A stretch of DNA of 45,980 nucleotides from Burkholderiales bacterium (GCA_005798775.1 SYIM01000003.1:1-45980); one strand, 5' to 3'. Positions 9,810-20,329 are shown, counted from the first letter of the stretch. Notes: generated by a model from the sequence alone, not told the origin. Numbers and translations are program-made.

Positions 9810-10730
9810 ATGAATGCGCTCACCCATCGTCAGATGCGGCTTTTTCTTGCGCTTGTACAAACCGGGAGCGTGAGTGCGGCTGCGCGCCTGATGCACATCG
9901 CCCAACCCACCGCGTCGATGCAGTTGCGCGAAATCACGAGCACCGTTGGTATGCCGCTCTATGAGGTCATCTCCCGAAAGATCAGGCTGACCCAGGCCGG
10001 TCTCGAGCTCGCGCGTACCGTTCGCCTGGTGGCCGAGGAATGGGATCAGTTCGCGCAGCGAATCGATGCCATGAAAGGGCTCAGGCGGGGGCGCTTACGG
10101 GTCGCCATCGTGAGTACCGCCGAATATTTCGTTCCCCGACTGGTGGGATCTTTTTGCCGCCGGTATCCCGATATCGAGGTCGCTCTAGAGGTGCAAAACC
10201 GGAACGGCGTGATGAGCCGCCTGCGCGAGGGCCTGGACGACCTCTATGTCATGTCCATGCCGCCCGACGACATCGAGCTCGACGATCAAGTCTTCATGGC
10301 CAACCCCCTGGTCCTGATTGCAGCCACGGGCGATCCGCTGCTCCGCGGCGCGGGGCCCCTCGCGCTCGTAACACTGTCCTCGCAGCGGTTCATCCTCCGG
10401 GAGCCCGGGTCGGGCACCCGCATGGCGGTTGATCGATATTTCCGCCGACGGGGGTTCCGGCCGCGCGTGCGGCTGGAACTCGGCAGCAACGAAGCCGTCA
10501 AGGAAGCGGTGGCGGGCGGATTGGGGCTGGGGGTGGTGTCGCGGCACACGCTCCACGGGCGCGAGCGCGAAGACGGTGTGGCGGTACTACAGGTTGCAGG
10601 TTTTCCCGTCAATTCGTCCTGGCATGTCGTGCACCCTCGCGCACGCCAGGTGTCGCCAATTGCCGCTGCGTTTCGCGAGCACCTGCTGTCAGGTGAGCCA
10701 ACGAGCCGTCGTCCGCCGCGGGCGGGCTGA
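9810..10730 (+). CDS. LysR-family transcriptional regulator (CbbR/CmpR-like)
   Basis: MNALTHRQMRLFLALVQTGSVSAAARLMHIAQPTASMQLREITSTVGMPLYEVISRKIRLTQAG HTH; divergent from SbtA gene. Confidence 0.9.
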   Translation: MNALTHRQMRLFLALVQTGSVSAAARLMHIAQPTASMQLREITSTVGMPLYEVISRKIRLTQAGLELARTVRLVAEEWDQFAQRIDAMKGLRRGRLRVAIVSTAEYFVPRLVGSFCRRYPDIEVALEVQNRNGVMSRLREGLDDLYVMSMPPDDIELDDQVFMANPLVLIAATGDPLLRGAGPLALVTLSSQRFILREPGSGTRMAVDRYFRRRGFRPRVRLELGSNEAVKEAVAGGLGLGVVSRHTLHGREREDGVAVLQVAGFPVNSSWHVVHPRARQVSPIAAAFREHLLSGEPTSRRPPRAG

Positions 10731-10768
10731 CAGCGCCGATTACCAGTATCCACCATGAAAGCATGACC

Positions 10769-12064
10769 ATGCATCCGCACGCACGCCTGCCCGACAGCCT
10801 GAATGACTGCCTGGCGCTCGACCATAACGATCCACTTCGCGCCTTGAGCGAGCAGTTCATCCTGCCTGAGGGAATCATCTACCTCGATGGGAATTCTCTC
10901 GGCGCCTTGCCGCAGGCGACCGCAGCACGAGTAAACGATGCCGTCACCAGGCAGTGGGGTCAGGGCCTGATTCGCAGTTGGAACGAAGCGGGGTGGTTTG
11001 AACTGTCGCAGCGCGTGGGTGACCGGATCGCGCGTCTGATTGGCGCGGGCGAGGGCGAGGTGCTCGCGGTGGATGGCACCTCCATCAACCTCTACAAGGT
11101 TCTGTGCGCGGCGCTTGATCTTGCGTCGGCGCGAGGCGCGCAGTCGCTCACCGTATTGAGTGAAGGGGGCAATTTTCCCACTGATCTCTATATTGCCGAA
11201 GGGGTGTGCCGTGAGCGGGGTGCCTCGCTTCGTTCCGTAGAGTCCTCTGGGCTCAACGCGGCCCTTGCAGCCGGCGTCGATGTGGTCATGCTCACTCACG
11301 TCAACTTTCGAACCGGCGCGATGCACGATATGGCGGCGCTCACACGCTGCGCGCAGGCGGCCGGCGCGTTGGTGATTTGGGATCTCGCGCACAGCGCGGG
11401 GGCGGTACCGGTGGACCTGCATGGGGCCAATGCAGACTTCGCTGTCGGCTGCGGTTACAAATACCTGAATGGCGGACCCGGCGCACCCGGCTTTGTGTGG
11501 GTACATCCGCGCCATGCCGACCGTGCGCTTCAACCGCTGTCAGGGTGGTGGGGGCACGCAGCGCCGTTCGCATTCACGCCGGGCTATCGCCCGGCGCCAG
11601 GGATCCTCCGCTACCAGTGCGGCTCCCAACCCATCCTCAGCCTGATCGCACTCGACGAAGGGTTGAATAGCGTGCTTGCAGCCGAGTCGCTGGGGGGCAT
11701 CACGGCGCTCCGCGCCAAATCGCTCGCGCTCACCGAACTTTTCATTCGGCGTGTTGAACCTCTGCTGACCGCGCATGGCTTTGGTTTAGCCACGCCCCGC
11801 GAGCACACTGCGCGGGGCTCACAGGTGAGCCTCACGCGAAGCGAAGGCGCCTACGAAATCATTCAGGCGCTGATCGCGCGCGGCGTCATAGGTGACTTCC
11901 GTGCGGGCGACGGTGCCGCGCACCCCGACATCCTGCGCTTTGGCTTTACGCCGCTTTATGTGGGGTTTGCCGATGTGTGGCGCGCGGCTGACCACCTTCA
12001 GGCGGTCATGGCAAGTGGCGAGTGGCGCGCACCGCAGTTCGCTTTGCGGCACGCGGTCACCTGA
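10769..12064 (+). CDS. kynU: Kynureninase
   Basis: IYLDGNSLGALP, RSWNEAGWFELSQRVGDRIARLIGAGEGEVLAVDGTSINLYK, GCGYKYLNGGPGAPGF (PLP lysine); exact start ambiguous (10763 or 10769). Confidence 0.92.
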   Translation: MHPHARLPDSLNDCLALDHNDPLRALSEQFILPEGIIYLDGNSLGALPQATAARVNDAVTRQWGQGLIRSWNEAGWFELSQRVGDRIARLIGAGEGEVLAVDGTSINLYKVLCAALDLASARGAQSLTVLSEGGNFPTDLYIAEGVCRERGASLRSVESSGLNAALAAGVDVVMLTHVNFRTGAMHDMAALTRCAQAAGALVIWDLAHSAGAVPVDLHGANADFAVGCGYKYLNGGPGAPGFVWVHPRHADRALQPLSGWWGHAAPFAFTPGYRPAPGILRYQCGSQPILSLIALDEGLNSVLAAESLGGITALRAKSLALTELFIRRVEPLLTAHGFGLATPREHTARGSQVSLTRSEGAYEIIQALIARGVIGDFRAGDGAAHPDILRFGFTPLYVGFADVWRAADHLQAVMASGEWRAPQFALRHAVT

Positions 12065-12074
12065 GGCCAGGCGG

Positions 12075-14099
12075 CTATTGCAGTGGCGACACCTGAATGC
12101 TGCGCACGAAGGCGTTGAACGGACCGCCCGAAATATTCGGCGTGTCCTGCGTGACCAAGACGTCGCTGCGCGTACGGAAGCTCGCGTAAAGGGTGACGCG
12201 AACGCGCCCAGCCACTGGTTGGTTCGTGTCGGCGTCGCGGATGCTCACCGAGCGTACCGGCCCCATGTAGCTGTAGAAGATCGGTGGGTCATCGGCGTTG
12301 AGTCGCGCGATGGCGCACGACGACAGCCCGGAATATTGGGCGCCCCAATAAACGCAGATGCGGGTTGAGCGCTTGACGATCACCTCCACGCCGTCGCTGG
12401 CGCCAGGGGCGGTTGCTCCACTGCCGCCGGTACCGCTACCGTTCGAGGTGCCTGTACCCGTGCCGCTGCCTGAGCCTCCGCCGCTGGACGAGCTGTCGGG
12501 TGACGCGGCTGCCACGCCCGCCAGGCGTTCGGCGCTGGGCGTCAGCCGCAGAGCGGGTACGGTCAGCCCTGATACCGTGAGCGCCTTTGCGCGGGTGTCG
12601 GTCGCGGTGAGGTTCGCGGTGAGTGCCGATTGCAGGGCGGCCGCATCAGCCGTCACCTGCAAGCCATGGAGCGCGGCCACCGCTCCCGACACCATCGCCG
12701 TGGCGGGCGAGGTTCCCATCGTCGCGGCCCAGCAGTCGATCGAGGATGCGCTGCTGCACGGTACCGGCGTTCGGAAGGTACCAACCGTATCGCCTCCGAT
12801 AGCCACCAGTTTCACCTGGCCGCTGAAGTTGCTGTAGGAGGCGAGGCGAGAGTAGTCGAGCCGGGCGGCTGCCACCGGCAGTGAATTACTCACACAGGCA
12901 GGAAACGAGATGGCTCCAATGGAGCCGCCGTTGCCCGCAGCGACCACCGGGATCACGCCCTGGGTGCGCAGCCGTTCGAAGGCCGAACGGAACAGTCCGC
13001 CGAGGTAGTCGCTATCGCAGGCTGCTGAGTAGGCGCCTGCGCCCAGGCTCATGTTGAGTGCTGCGATGGGCGGTTGGCCGGAGGCGCGACGCTGGCGCGC
13101 CTGCTCCGTCACCCATTCGATTGCGGCGAGCAGATCGCCCGAGCTTGCGCTGATTGCGCCGCGTGAATCGGCATTGAAGACCTGGACCGGAAGGATGCTT
13201 GCTGCGCGTGCGACGCCGCCGCGGTTCGCGGCCACTGAGTTGTAGTCCATCGCAGCAATCGCGGCCATGCTGGTGCCATGGCCACAGCCTGCGTTGAGTC
13301 CAGTGGTGCGGTTAGTGAACCGATCGACGCAACTGCGACCGGCCGTGCTGGAAGCCGTGTCGACACTGGTCCCGTTGGGACAGAATCCGGTGCCGCCGTT
13401 GGCTGCGGTGGAGAAGCACGCACCGGGGAGCACCTTGGTGCTGCCCAGCGCCGGATGGCGGTCTTCCACGCCGGTGTCGAGCACTGCAATCACACGCCCG
13501 CCGCCGGTCAGAGGCTGCCCGGCAAGGGTGGGCCACGCCGTCTGCCCGTCAAACGATTGCACGACTGCCTGCAGGAGCGCGGTGGCATCGCTTGCCGCCT
13601 GCGTGGTGAGCAGGCGATCGACATGAACGCCGCGCACCATGGGCATTCTGGGGAGCAGGTCGAGTTCGCATGAGTTGAGTTCGATTCGGACCGTGTTGCC
13701 CGCGGCCGGGCGCTTGGCGTTCCACAAGCGGGACTGCAGATCGGCGCTCGAACAGCCGGTGGTGATGGCGCCGGCAACCGGGCCTGCGGCGGCGGCACCC
13801 AGATCGGCGAGAAAGCGCTGCTGCAACCAGGCGCGCCGTGCTTCGCTGTCGCCGAGCGCCGCTGCTGCGACCGGCGCGTTGCTGTCGAGTTCGACGAACA
13901 CGCCCACGCTTTCGGTTTCGTCGGCGGGCCGGATCTCGTCAATCTGCGCGGCGACGGCCAGATTGCTGTCGGCCGATACAGGGCTCCCGCCGCCACCGGA
14001 TCCCGAGCCGCCGCAGGCAGCGAGCATCATCGTGAGGGATACCGAAAGGGTGAGGGCTGCGGTTCGGCAAGTGGCGCAAAGCAGAGCAATGGACTTCAT
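12075..14099 (-). CDS. S8 subtilisin-like serine protease, predicted lipoprotein
   Basis: Asp VIAVLDTGVEDRHPAL, His GHGTSMAAIAA, Ser GTSPATAMVSGAVAAL; lipobox LAAC then GGSGSGGGG; Gly/Ser/Thr linker before C-terminal domain; likely start 14099. Confidence 0.9.
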   Translation of the reverse strand: MKSIALLCATCRTAALTLSVSLTMMLAACGGSGSGGGGSPVSADSNLAVAAQIDEIRPADETESVGVFVELDSNAPVAAAALGDSEARRAWLQQRFLADLGAAAAGPVAGAITTGCSSADLQSRLWNAKRPAAGNTVRIELNSCELDLLPRMPMVRGVHVDRLLTTQAASDATALLQAVVQSFDGQTAWPTLAGQPLTGGGRVIAVLDTGVEDRHPALGSTKVLPGACFSTAANGGTGFCPNGTSVDTASSTAGRSCVDRFTNRTTGLNAGCGHGTSMAAIAAMDYNSVAANRGGVARAASILPVQVFNADSRGAISASSGDLLAAIEWVTEQARQRRASGQPPIAALNMSLGAGAYSAACDSDYLGGLFRSAFERLRTQGVIPVVAAGNGGSIGAISFPACVSNSLPVAAARLDYSRLASYSNFSGQVKLVAIGGDTVGTFRTPVPCSSASSIDCWAATMGTSPATAMVSGAVAALHGLQVTADAAALQSALTANLTATDTRAKALTVSGLTVPALRLTPSAERLAGVAAASPDSSSSGGGSGSGTGTGTSNGSGTGGSGATAPGASDGVEVIVKRSTRICVYWGAQYSGLSSCAIARLNADDPPIFYSYMGPVRSVSIRDADTNQPVAGRVRVTLYASFRTRSDVLVTQDTPNISGGPFNAFVRSIQVSPLQ

Positions 14100-14331
14100 G
14101 TTTTCCTCGAAATCGGAGGCGTCGGACATTGGCGGACCCGTGCACCCAAAAATCAGCATAGAGTTTATATAGGACAAATCCCCATTATTGAATCAGGACA
14201 ACCTACTAACGCTGAACCAGCGCACGGATTGGGGCTGGCTGATGTCGCTTCGAGGCTGTCGCGGTGCTCTGTCAAACCTGTTAAGTTCGCCCCCACAGTC
14301 ACGTTTTTACTGATCTCTCACGGAGTCTCCC

Positions 14332-16626
14332 TTGTCGAATCCGGCACCCCACGCGTCTGTCTCCTCGACCGCCTCGCCCACCGCTTCCCCGATCCGATAT
14401 GCGCGCCGCGAGGATCACCGGCTGATCACGGGTGCGGGCCGCTTCAGTGCTGACCACGCGGCGCCTGGCATGCTGCACGCCTTCGTCATTCGATCGCCCC
14501 ACGCGCATGCCCGGCTCCTGCGCTGCGACCTCGCAGCGGTGCGGGCGGCACCCGGCGTGCGCCTGGCGCTTACCGCGGCCGAGATCGAATCTGACGGCGT
14601 GAAGGAACTCCCCAATCTGATGGAAGTGAGTTCGCCCGACGGCGAACCGCAGCGTGTGGTGCTGATGCCCGTGCTCGCGCGCGATTGCGTGCATTTCGTC
14701 GGTCAACCGGTTGCGTGGGTGGTGGCCGACTCGGCCTCGCAGGCCTGCGAAGCGGCGGACCGTGCCGAGATCGATTATGAAGAATTGCCGGTGGTGACCG
14801 ACTTCGATCAGGCGCTCACACCGGGCGCCCCGACGCTGCACCCTGATGTGCCAGGTAATCTATCGGTTCAATATGAAGCGGGCGATCGCGCGCTGGTGGA
14901 TGCAGCCTTTGCGTACGCCGCACATATCAGCCGTCTCAAAATCGTGAGCCAGCGGCTGATCGGCGCACCGCTGGAGCCACGCGCGGTGCTCGCGGTTCAC
15001 GACTCTGCCACCGACCGCACCCGGCTTTACGCGCCCACGCAGGGCGTGCCAAGCATGACCAAGCAGATGTGCGCGGCGACCGGATTTTCGCCAGAGCAGT
15101 TCGACATCGTGAGTCAGGATGTGGGCGGCTCATTCGGTTTGCGTGCCAGTCCCTATTCCGAACATGTACTCGCGGTGCTGTCGGCGCGCCAACTGAATCG
15201 GCCGGTCCGCTGGCTGGGTACGCGCTCGGAGATTTTCCTGAGCGACTGGCATTGCCGTGCACTCACGCTGGATGGCCAGATCGCCCTCGATCGCGACGGT
15301 AATTTCCTGGCATTCCGATTTGAGGACACCGTCGATCTGGGCGCGTATGTGGTGTTCGCCGGCACACTGGTCGGCACACGTAACCTGTCGGTCTCGATGG
15401 GTGGCGCTTACCGGGTGCCTGCGCTCCACATGAGTTCGCGTCTTGCCTACACCAATACCGTACCGGTCTCTGCCTACAGGGGGGCAGGACGGCCCGATAT
15501 CGCCTATGCCATCGAGGCGTTGATTGATCACGCGGCGCGCGAGCACGGCTTTGACCGTATTGCGCTGCGACGAAGGAATTTCATTACGCCGGATGCGTTT
15601 CCATACCGCACCGCCAACGGGACCCTCTACGATCACTGTCACTTTGCCCGCCTGCTCGACAGGGCGCTCGAGCTGTCCGACTTTGACGGATTTGCAGCGC
15701 GGCACGCGGCGGCCGAGCGGCAGGGAAGGCTGCGCGGCATCGGGTTGGGGAGCTGGCTCGAGGTCTCCGGCATGGGCTCGGCGCCGCACGATTCAGTCCG
15801 CGGTGAGTTTGACGCTGACGGCCAGCTCATCGTACTGGGTGCGACCGGGGCCTCGGGGCAAGGCCATGAGACTTCGTTTGCAACCCTCGTCGAAGAGGCG
15901 CTCGGTTTACGCGCTGATCGCGTGATCTATCGCGCCGGAGATCACGGCGTGTCATTGGTTGGAAATGGTACCGAAGGGTCGCGCACCATCTACGGCGCGG
16001 GTAGTGCCATCACCGTGATGTGCGAGATTATCCGCGAACGTGTACTTGTGCTGAGGCGCGCCCGCGCGGAACCCGACGAGCCGCCCGCTGATCTGTCGGC
16101 CTGGGTGCGTACGCTCGACTCGGACGAACGCGCGCAACTTGCGGTTGAAGCGCAGGCCAAGTCGGGAGCCACGTTTCCCAACGGCTGCCACGTGGCCGAG
16201 ATCGAAATCGATCCCGCCACCGGTTGTACCGAACTCGTTCGCTATGTATCAGTTGACGATGCGGGGCGTGTTATTTCCGAGCAACTGGTGCACGGTCAGA
16301 TGCAAGGCGGCGTGGTTCAGGGCTGGGGACAGGCATTCTGCGAAAACACGGTCTACGATGAGCGTGGCCAACTGAGTTCGGGCTCCTTCATGGACTATGC
16401 CATGCCGCGCGCCGGTAACGTCCCGGCGCTGGTGAGCGACAACCTGCCGCTTCCCACCACGCTCAACCGCACTGGAGCCAAGGGCGTTGGCGAGTCTGGC
16501 TGTACGGGGTCGCTGCCCGCGCTTGCCAATGCCATGAGCGATGCGCTCGCTGCGCGGGGCGCTTCGGCGATCGATATGCCGTTTACCGCCGCCCGAGTTT
16601 GGGCGGCGCTCCATCCTGAGACCTGA
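14332..16626 (+). CDS. Xanthine dehydrogenase / CO-dehydrogenase family molybdopterin-binding large subunit (form-II-type)
   Basis: RREDHRLITGAGRF, AYRGAGRPDIAYAIEALID, GASGQGHETSFA, GVGESGCTGSLPALANA; TTG start. Confidence 0.88.
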   Translation: MSNPAPHASVSSTASPTASPIRYARREDHRLITGAGRFSADHAAPGMLHAFVIRSPHAHARLLRCDLAAVRAAPGVRLALTAAEIESDGVKELPNLMEVSSPDGEPQRVVLMPVLARDCVHFVGQPVAWVVADSASQACEAADRAEIDYEELPVVTDFDQALTPGAPTLHPDVPGNLSVQYEAGDRALVDAAFAYAAHISRLKIVSQRLIGAPLEPRAVLAVHDSATDRTRLYAPTQGVPSMTKQMCAATGFSPEQFDIVSQDVGGSFGLRASPYSEHVLAVLSARQLNRPVRWLGTRSEIFLSDWHCRALTLDGQIALDRDGNFLAFRFEDTVDLGAYVVFAGTLVGTRNLSVSMGGAYRVPALHMSSRLAYTNTVPVSAYRGAGRPDIAYAIEALIDHAAREHGFDRIALRRRNFITPDAFPYRTANGTLYDHCHFARLLDRALELSDFDGFAARHAAAERQGRLRGIGLGSWLEVSGMGSAPHDSVRGEFDADGQLIVLGATGASGQGHETSFATLVEEALGLRADRVIYRAGDHGVSLVGNGTEGSRTIYGAGSAITVMCEIIRERVLVLRRARAEPDEPPADLSAWVRTLDSDERAQLAVEAQAKSGATFPNGCHVAEIEIDPATGCTELVRYVSVDDAGRVISEQLVHGQMQGGVVQGWGQAFCENTVYDERGQLSSGSFMDYAMPRAGNVPALVSDNLPLPTTLNRTGAKGVGESGCTGSLPALANAMSDALAARGASAIDMPFTAARVWAALHPET

Positions 16627-16631
16627 AGCCC

Positions 16632-17924
16632 ATGTCAGCCAAGCCCGTGAACGAACTCAGTGCCTTCGTCGCGGCGCGCCTGCTTCAGCGCCGTGACCTC
16701 AGTGCCGAAGCGTATGTGGAGGCCTGCCTTGCGCGCATCGAGGCACGCGAATCGCTGATCGGCGCCTTTGCCTATATCCGCCCTCAGCAGGTACGCGAGC
16801 AGGCACGGGCCCTGGACCGTGGGCCGATACGCGGCCCGCTGCATGGTCTCACCGTTGGCATCAAGGATGTCTTTGATACCCGTGACATGCCCACGCAGGG
16901 CGGTTCGGAGGCCTTCCGCGGCCACCAGCCTGCAACCGATGCAGCGGTGATCGCATTGCTGCGTGGAGCGGGCGCCGTGATGCTTGGTAAAACCGTCACC
17001 ACAGAGCTCGCGACCTTTCCTCCCAACGGTACGCGTAACCCGCGCGATCCAGCGCATACCCCGGGCGGATCGTCATCGGGCTCAGCCGCTGCAGTGACTG
17101 ACTGCATGGTGCCCTTTGCCACTGCGACTCAAACACTGGGTTCCACGATTCGACCCGCCGGATACTGTGGTGTCGCGGGCTACAAGCCCACCTACAACCT
17201 CCTGCCGCGCCGCGGCGTGTGGCCGAACGCCGAGTCGGTCGACACGGTCGGACTGATGGCGCGTGACGTGCGTGATGTGGCGATGCTTGCGGCTGCGGCC
17301 GGCCACTATCCAGCGCTGGCATTCGATGACGAAGCTGTCAACGCGGCGCCTGTCATCGGGTTCTGCCAGACCTGGGAGTGGTCACGAGCTGATTCGTTCA
17401 TACACACTGCGTTTGAAGCCTGTCGCAGTCAGCTGGCTGCCGCCGGCGCGAGGGTCATTGCCATTGAGTTACCCGCATCGTTTCGCGGTCTTCTCGAAGC
17501 GCACCGCATGGTGGCGTGGTACGAGATGGCGCGCGGCTTTGCCGATATCGTGGCGCACGATGCCAATCGTATCCGTAAGCCACTCCTCGACCGAACGCTC
17601 GCAGGGCTCGAGGTCTCGCCCGCCTCCTACATGGCTGCACAGGCGCTGGGACGCGCCTGCCGCGAGCAGTTGGCCGACGTGTTTGGCCAGTGTGACGTGC
17701 TGTTTGCGCCAGCCGCTACAGGTGAGGCGCCCGCCGGACTGGAGAGCACCGGCGATACCTCAATGAACCAGATCTGGACGTTCCTTCACGGCCCTAGCGT
17801 ATCGGTGACCGGCGGGTTCGGCCCGAACGGCTTGCCGCTCGCGATGCAGGTGCTGGGCCGGATCGGCGACGACGCTCGGACGCTGCGCGCTGCGCGCTGG
17901 GTCGAGCGAGTGCTGGGGCGCTGA
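16632..17924 (+). CDS. Amidase (amidase signature family)
   Basis: GLTVGIKDVFDTRDMPT, HTPGGSSSGSAAAVTDCMVPFATATQTLGSTIRPAGYCGVAGYKPT. Confidence 0.9.
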   Translation: MSAKPVNELSAFVAARLLQRRDLSAEAYVEACLARIEARESLIGAFAYIRPQQVREQARALDRGPIRGPLHGLTVGIKDVFDTRDMPTQGGSEAFRGHQPATDAAVIALLRGAGAVMLGKTVTTELATFPPNGTRNPRDPAHTPGGSSSGSAAAVTDCMVPFATATQTLGSTIRPAGYCGVAGYKPTYNLLPRRGVWPNAESVDTVGLMARDVRDVAMLAAAAGHYPALAFDDEAVNAAPVIGFCQTWEWSRADSFIHTAFEACRSQLAAAGARVIAIELPASFRGLLEAHRMVAWYEMARGFADIVAHDANRIRKPLLDRTLAGLEVSPASYMAAQALGRACREQLADVFGQCDVLFAPAATGEAPAGLESTGDTSMNQIWTFLHGPSVSVTGGFGPNGLPLAMQVLGRIGDDARTLRAARWVERVLGR

Positions 17925-18504
17925 GCGCTCGCCCGCCGAGCAGGGCGCTGACCAGGGCATCGAGCGTTCGATCATCCAGCGATCGCTTGCGATCCAGGTG
18001 GTGATAAACCAGGTAGCCGTCAAACGCCATCACCAGAAAATGGCCGAGATCGGTGCTCTCGAACAGCCTGCGCCGCGCCGGTGGCATACAGTCCAGCACC
18101 AACGCCTGCATACGCGCTTCCATCCAATTGAGCAGCACCGGACGATAGCCTTCGCCACGTTCCATGGTGGAAATCGCCTGAATGATGTTGTTGCCAAACC
18201 CGCTGTTGTCTTTCGGTATATCGCGCCAGAAGGTCCCCAGCACATGCGTCATACGTGCGCGCCGATCGCCGATCGTGGCGGCCTCTTCGGCAAGCGCTTC
18301 GATCCGGGCCCGGAGCCAGGGGTCGTACAGCTCATAGAGAATCTGAAGCTTCGAGCGGAAATAGACATAAACATTGGCAGTGGAGGTGCCTGCGCCAGCT
18401 GCAATCTTTGGCAGGCTGGTGGCGGTGTAGCCGTGACGCGAAAACAGGGTGTGTGCCGAACGCAGGATTGCGGCTCTCACTTCGGCTTTCTTGGTCTGTC
18501 CCAT
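17794..18504 (-). CDS. TetR-family transcriptional regulator
   Basis: RAAILRSAHTLFSRHGYTATSLPKIAAGAGTSTANVYVYFRSKLQILYELYD; C-terminal Arg-rich tail overlaps the amidase gene antisense. Confidence 0.88.
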   Translation of the reverse strand: MGQTKKAEVRAAILRSAHTLFSRHGYTATSLPKIAAGAGTSTANVYVYFRSKLQILYELYDPWLRARIEALAEEAATIGDRRARMTHVLGTFWRDIPKDNSGFGNNIIQAISTMERGEGYRPVLLNWMEARMQALVLDCMPPARRRLFESTDLGHFLVMAFDGYLVYHHLDRKRSLDDRTLDALVSALLGGRALSAPALARPSAQRAASERRRRSGPAPASRAASRSGRTRRSPIR

Positions 18505-18528
18505 GTTCGCGTGAGATGAAGGCGAAGC

Positions 18529-19821
18529 TCAACCCATCAGCCCGGGCAGCCAAAGCGCGATCGAGGGCACCGCCACCAGCAGCGACACCCTGATCAGGTC
18601 TGCAGTGACGAATGGCGCAAGCCCGCGGAAGATCGTGCGTGTCGCAATATCGGGCTGTACCTGATGGAGCACGAAAACGTTAAGCCCGACCGGTGGGGTG
18701 ATGAGCGCCACCTCAACCATGGTGACCACCAGAATGCCGAACCAGACCAGGTCATAGCCCAGACTGCTCACGATCGGATAAAACACCGGCACGGTCAGGA
18801 ACAGCATGGACATTGAATCGAGAATGCAGCCCAGCACCAGATAGACGAACAGGATCAGCACGATCACCATCCATGGTTTGGAAGCGATGCTCTGCACCGA
18901 GGCGCCCAGTGCCTTGGGAACGCCGGCGATGTCAATGAAATTGGAGAACACCAGCGCGCCGATCAACAGAATGAGAATGGAGCAGGTAGAGCGCGCCGCA
19001 TCGAGCAGCACCTCGATGAAACGGCCGCCTCCCAGTTCTCGGCGTACCGCTGCAAACAGAAATCCGGCGAAGGCGCCTACGCCCGCTGCCTCGGTGGGGG
19101 TGAACACACCGAGGTAGATACCGCCAATGATGAAAAGAAACAGCGCGGCCACCGCCCAGACTTTGCGCAGGCTCCTCAAACGCTCACGGGCTGGCGTCCG
19201 TTCGCCGGGTTTGCCGCTATCCGGATGCCGCCATACCGACCACAACACCGCACCCACATAAAGCAGTGTGCCCAGAAGTCCGGGGATCACTGCCGCAATG
19301 AAGAGCTTGCCTACGTCGGTACGGGTCATGAAGCCGTAGATCAGAAGCGGCACCGATGGCGGAATCATGATGCCCAGCGTTGCACCCGCTGCAACCGAGG
19401 CTGAGGCGAGTGAATCGGCGTAACCAAATCGTCGCATCGGGGGTAGTGACACCTTCGCCATGGTGGCTGCGGTGGCAAAGCTCGACCCGCAGACGCTTGC
19501 GAAGCCCGCGCTGGCGATGACTGATGACATGGCAAGGCCGCCTCGAAGGTGGCCCACGAACGCATTGGCCGCGCCGAACAATTCATCCGAGAGCCGCGAA
19601 GCGGTGATGAATCCACCCATCAGGATGAAGAGGGGAATGACCGAGAGTTCCTCATTCATCACGGTGTTAAAGCCCACCTGTCCCACCATGGCCAGCGCAG
19701 CGGGCACGCCCTGCAGGAGCGCGAATCCGCCAAAGCCGATCAGGAGCAGACCGAAGGCAATGGGCAGTCCTGCAAAGAGCAGTGCGAACAGCAGGAGGAA
19801 CGCGCCGATCGCAAGTGTCAT
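18529..19821 (-). CDS. TRAP transporter large permease (DctM family)
   Basis: 430 aa; VIPLFILMGGFITASRLSDELFGAANAFVGHLRGGLAMSSVIASAGFASVCGSSFATAATMAKV, PPSVPLLIYG. Confidence 0.94.
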   Translation of the reverse strand: MTLAIGAFLLLFALLFAGLPIAFGLLLIGFGGFALLQGVPAALAMVGQVGFNTVMNEELSVIPLFILMGGFITASRLSDELFGAANAFVGHLRGGLAMSSVIASAGFASVCGSSFATAATMAKVSLPPMRRFGYADSLASASVAAGATLGIMIPPSVPLLIYGFMTRTDVGKLFIAAVIPGLLGTLLYVGAVLWSVWRHPDSGKPGERTPARERLRSLRKVWAVAALFLFIIGGIYLGVFTPTEAAGVGAFAGFLFAAVRRELGGGRFIEVLLDAARSTCSILILLIGALVFSNFIDIAGVPKALGASVQSIASKPWMVIVLILFVYLVLGCILDSMSMLFLTVPVFYPIVSSLGYDLVWFGILVVTMVEVALITPPVGLNVFVLHQVQPDIATRTIFRGLAPFVTADLIRVSLLVAVPSIALWLPGLMG

Positions 19822-19822
19822 C

Positions 19823-20314
19823 TCAGGATCTGCCTGGCTCGGCGTGACGGGAAAACAGACTGCGCAGAGCGAGCGTACCGAGCATCAACGCGCCGATCAT
19901 CGCGGCAGTAGCCATCAGGTAGCCAAGCGGTGCATAGGGAAAATTCAGTACTGGCGTGGTTTCGTCCATCGCGCCGAGTTTGCCCGCATGTACCCCGATC
20001 CGCCACGCCAGAAAACCGGTTCCGGCTGCGCTCACGCCATGGATCAGAAACAGGCGGACTCGCTGAACCGCGCCACGAAACAGATGATCGAAAAGACCTA
20101 GCGACAGATGTTCGTTGGTCCGGCAGAGAAGCGGTAGCGCCGTGAACGTCAGCGCGCCCATCTGCACCTGGATCATTTCGTAGCCCGCAGGTAACGGACT
20201 GGCGAACAGATACCGACCGCCGACATCGATCGCGACCGTGAGCATCAGACAGAAGAGCTGCGTCGCCACCAGGAAGCCGAGCGCCCGCACAGGCAGGCTG
20301 GAGCGGCGGGTCAT
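19823..20314 (-). CDS. TRAP transporter small permease (DctQ family)
   Basis: 163 aa, four predicted TM segments, VGGRYLFASPLPAGYEMIQVQMGALTFTALPLL; directly upstream of dctM. Confidence 0.87.
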   Translation of the reverse strand: MTRRSSLPVRALGFLVATQLFCLMLTVAIDVGGRYLFASPLPAGYEMIQVQMGALTFTALPLLCRTNEHLSLGLFDHLFRGAVQRVRLFLIHGVSAAGTGFLAWRIGVHAGKLGAMDETTPVLNFPYAPLGYLMATAAMIGALMLGTLALRSLFSRHAEPGRS

Positions 20315-20329
20315 AGAGAGCCCTCGGAA

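Noticed and set aside
10286-11533. 415-aa minus-strand ORF opposite LysR/kynU
   Set aside because: High-GC antisense open frame; motifs of real genes are on the plus strand
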